From positions 1-60,272 of the forward strand of contig JAGWGI010000005.1 in the NCBI GenBank assembly GCA_028867435.1: a DNA stretch of 60,272 bases, given 5' to 3'. A program made the position numbers and the translations under genes. The stretch's first letter is position 1. Every line of letters starts with the position of its first letter. The DNA is from Microcaldota archaeon (GTDB taxonomy: Archaea; Micrarchaeota; Micrarchaeia; Micrarchaeales; CABMGC01). Positions 59,760-60,272 of the stretch are shown one piece after another. A model generated the notes under the pieces. The model saw only the letters and a program-made list of their open reading frames with translations, was not told where the DNA came from and did no database searches.

Positions 59760-60272
59760 TCATTTGCCCACATCAGCATTGCCTTTTGAGACAATCACCG
59801 AAGCAGGGCGTATCAGCATGCCATTTAGCACGTATCCGCTCCTGACCACCTCTAGTATCGTGCCCTCAGCCCTATCGCTTTCCCTCGCGACAACAACCTC
59901 ATGCTTGTAGGGGTCCGAGATCCCATTCGCATCAAGCTTTTGCAGACCCTCGCTTTTAAGAGCGTCAAGCAGGTTCGTGTATACCATCTCAATTCCCTTT
60001 GCACTCTCCATTGCATTCCCATTAATCGCACTTATTGCCAGTTCAAATTCATCAAGCGTGGGCAGCATTTTTTTCATGACCTCTGCCTTGCCCAGGCTTT
60101 TTGCAGTATCGATTTCCCTTGCCGTGCGTTTCTTGTAATTATCGAATTCAGCGGCAAGCCTGAGCAATCTGTCCCTGAGTTCACCAGCCTCATCAGCCGC
60201 ACTCGGCTCCTGGCCTGCGTCCTCTAACTCATCATTTGCCGGGCTTTGTTCCTTTTCGTTCTTGTTTTCTTC
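59760..60272 (-). CDS. grpE: GrpE nucleotide exchange factor (5' end outside the window)
   Basis: At least 170 residues; the frame is open to the right edge, so the start is missing. An acidic N-terminal part (NDELEDAGQEPSAADEAGEL) leads into the long helix RLAAEFDNYKKRTAREIDTA and the C-terminal beta domain (LQKLDANGISDPYKHEVVVA, then EVVRSGYVLNGMLIRPASVI). Exchanges ADP for ATP on DnaK. The TTG-initiated frame at 60167 is internal. Confidence 0.95.
   Translation of the reverse strand, partial: EENKNEKEQSPANDELEDAGQEPSAADEAGELRDRLLRLAAEFDNYKKRTAREIDTAKSLGKAEVMKKMLPTLDEFELAISAINGNAMESAKGIEMVYTNLLDALKSEGLQKLDANGISDPYKHEVVVARESDRAEGTILEVVRSGYVLNGMLIRPASVIVSKGNADVGK

Noticed and set aside
1-60272. 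CRISPR arrays, insertion sequences, toxin-antitoxin pairs, replication origin
   Set aside because: I looked for regular repeats, transposase motifs, paired small ORFs and cdc6/origin repeats and found none that I could support.

Overview
The window is archaeal. It encodes archaeal RNA polymerase subunits (Rpo3, Rpo10), two TFB factors, MCM, Kae1/Bud32, a DUF2070 protein, archaeal ribosomal proteins including the tiny eL41, a presenilin-type protease and a class III (type IV pilin-like) signal peptide. Many genes have a TATA box (TTTAAA or TTATAAA type) about 22-30 nt before the start codon and almost no leader. A 23S rRNA gene with no 16S gene beside it, tRNA genes with introns outside the usual place, compact genes, a bacterial-type class II LysRS and Thermoplasma-type glucose dehydrogenase together suggest a DPANN archaeon, most likely a Micrarchaeota/ARMAN-like acidophile. 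The lineage is an inference; no search was run.

Layout. 1-1860: 5' two thirds of 23S rRNA (minus) with its own promoter near 2023-2030. 2107-5182: small unknown genes, including a frameshifted one and a tandem paralogous pair. 5361-11948: double-HTH Lrp-type regulator divergent from an EamA transporter, then cis-prenyltransferase, DUF2070 and an isopropylmalate/citramalate synthase. 12001-12927: polyprenol-kinase-like protein. 12946-18196: a visibly AT-richer cassette with a winged-helix/EgtD-like methyltransferase fusion divergent from an unknown protein, a HAD hydrolase, a PEP-synthase-type swivelling-His protein and a second EgtD-like methyltransferase. 18204-19950: uS11-uS4-uS13 behind a tRNA-Ser(GGA) with two introns. 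20120-22085: two tandem TFB genes. 22086-25277: tRNA-Lys, unknown protein, ROK kinase and LysRS in one direction.

25334-38873: metabolic and membrane genes (2-hydroxyacid dehydrogenase, M32 carboxypeptidase, pyruvate kinase, ABC exporter, HPP protein, glucose dehydrogenase, glycoside hydrolase, DUF488, hemerythrin, tRNA-Asn, an exported protein). 38929-47525: a frameshifted cystathionine synthase/lyase, HTH-CBS regulator, UPF0200 kinase, MetRS beta, ThpR, eL41, Bud32-Kae1, PyrF-PyrE and two redoxins. 47664-50636: the archaeal rpoD - tRNA-Leu - eL18 - uL13 - uS9 - rpoN - tRNA-Pro - uS2 cluster; the tRNA-Pro has a 13-nt T-loop intron. 50689-60272: pilin-like protein, RibL, MetRS, MCM, presenilin-like protease, an unknown membrane protein and the DnaJ-DnaK-GrpE operon (GrpE runs off the right edge).

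The strongest unusual signals are: T-loop introns at position 59/60 in two tRNAs, both framed by the same bulge-helix-bulge geometry; a Bud32 frame with no ordinary start codon that overlaps the Kae1 stop; the methyltransferase/HAD/swivel-His cassette; and two paralogous proteins of unknown function, each abutting a tRNA gene, that share a DNA-identical C-terminal end. I saw no CRISPR array, insertion sequence or integrase. Apart from the rRNA, no gene-free stretch exceeds 300 bases.
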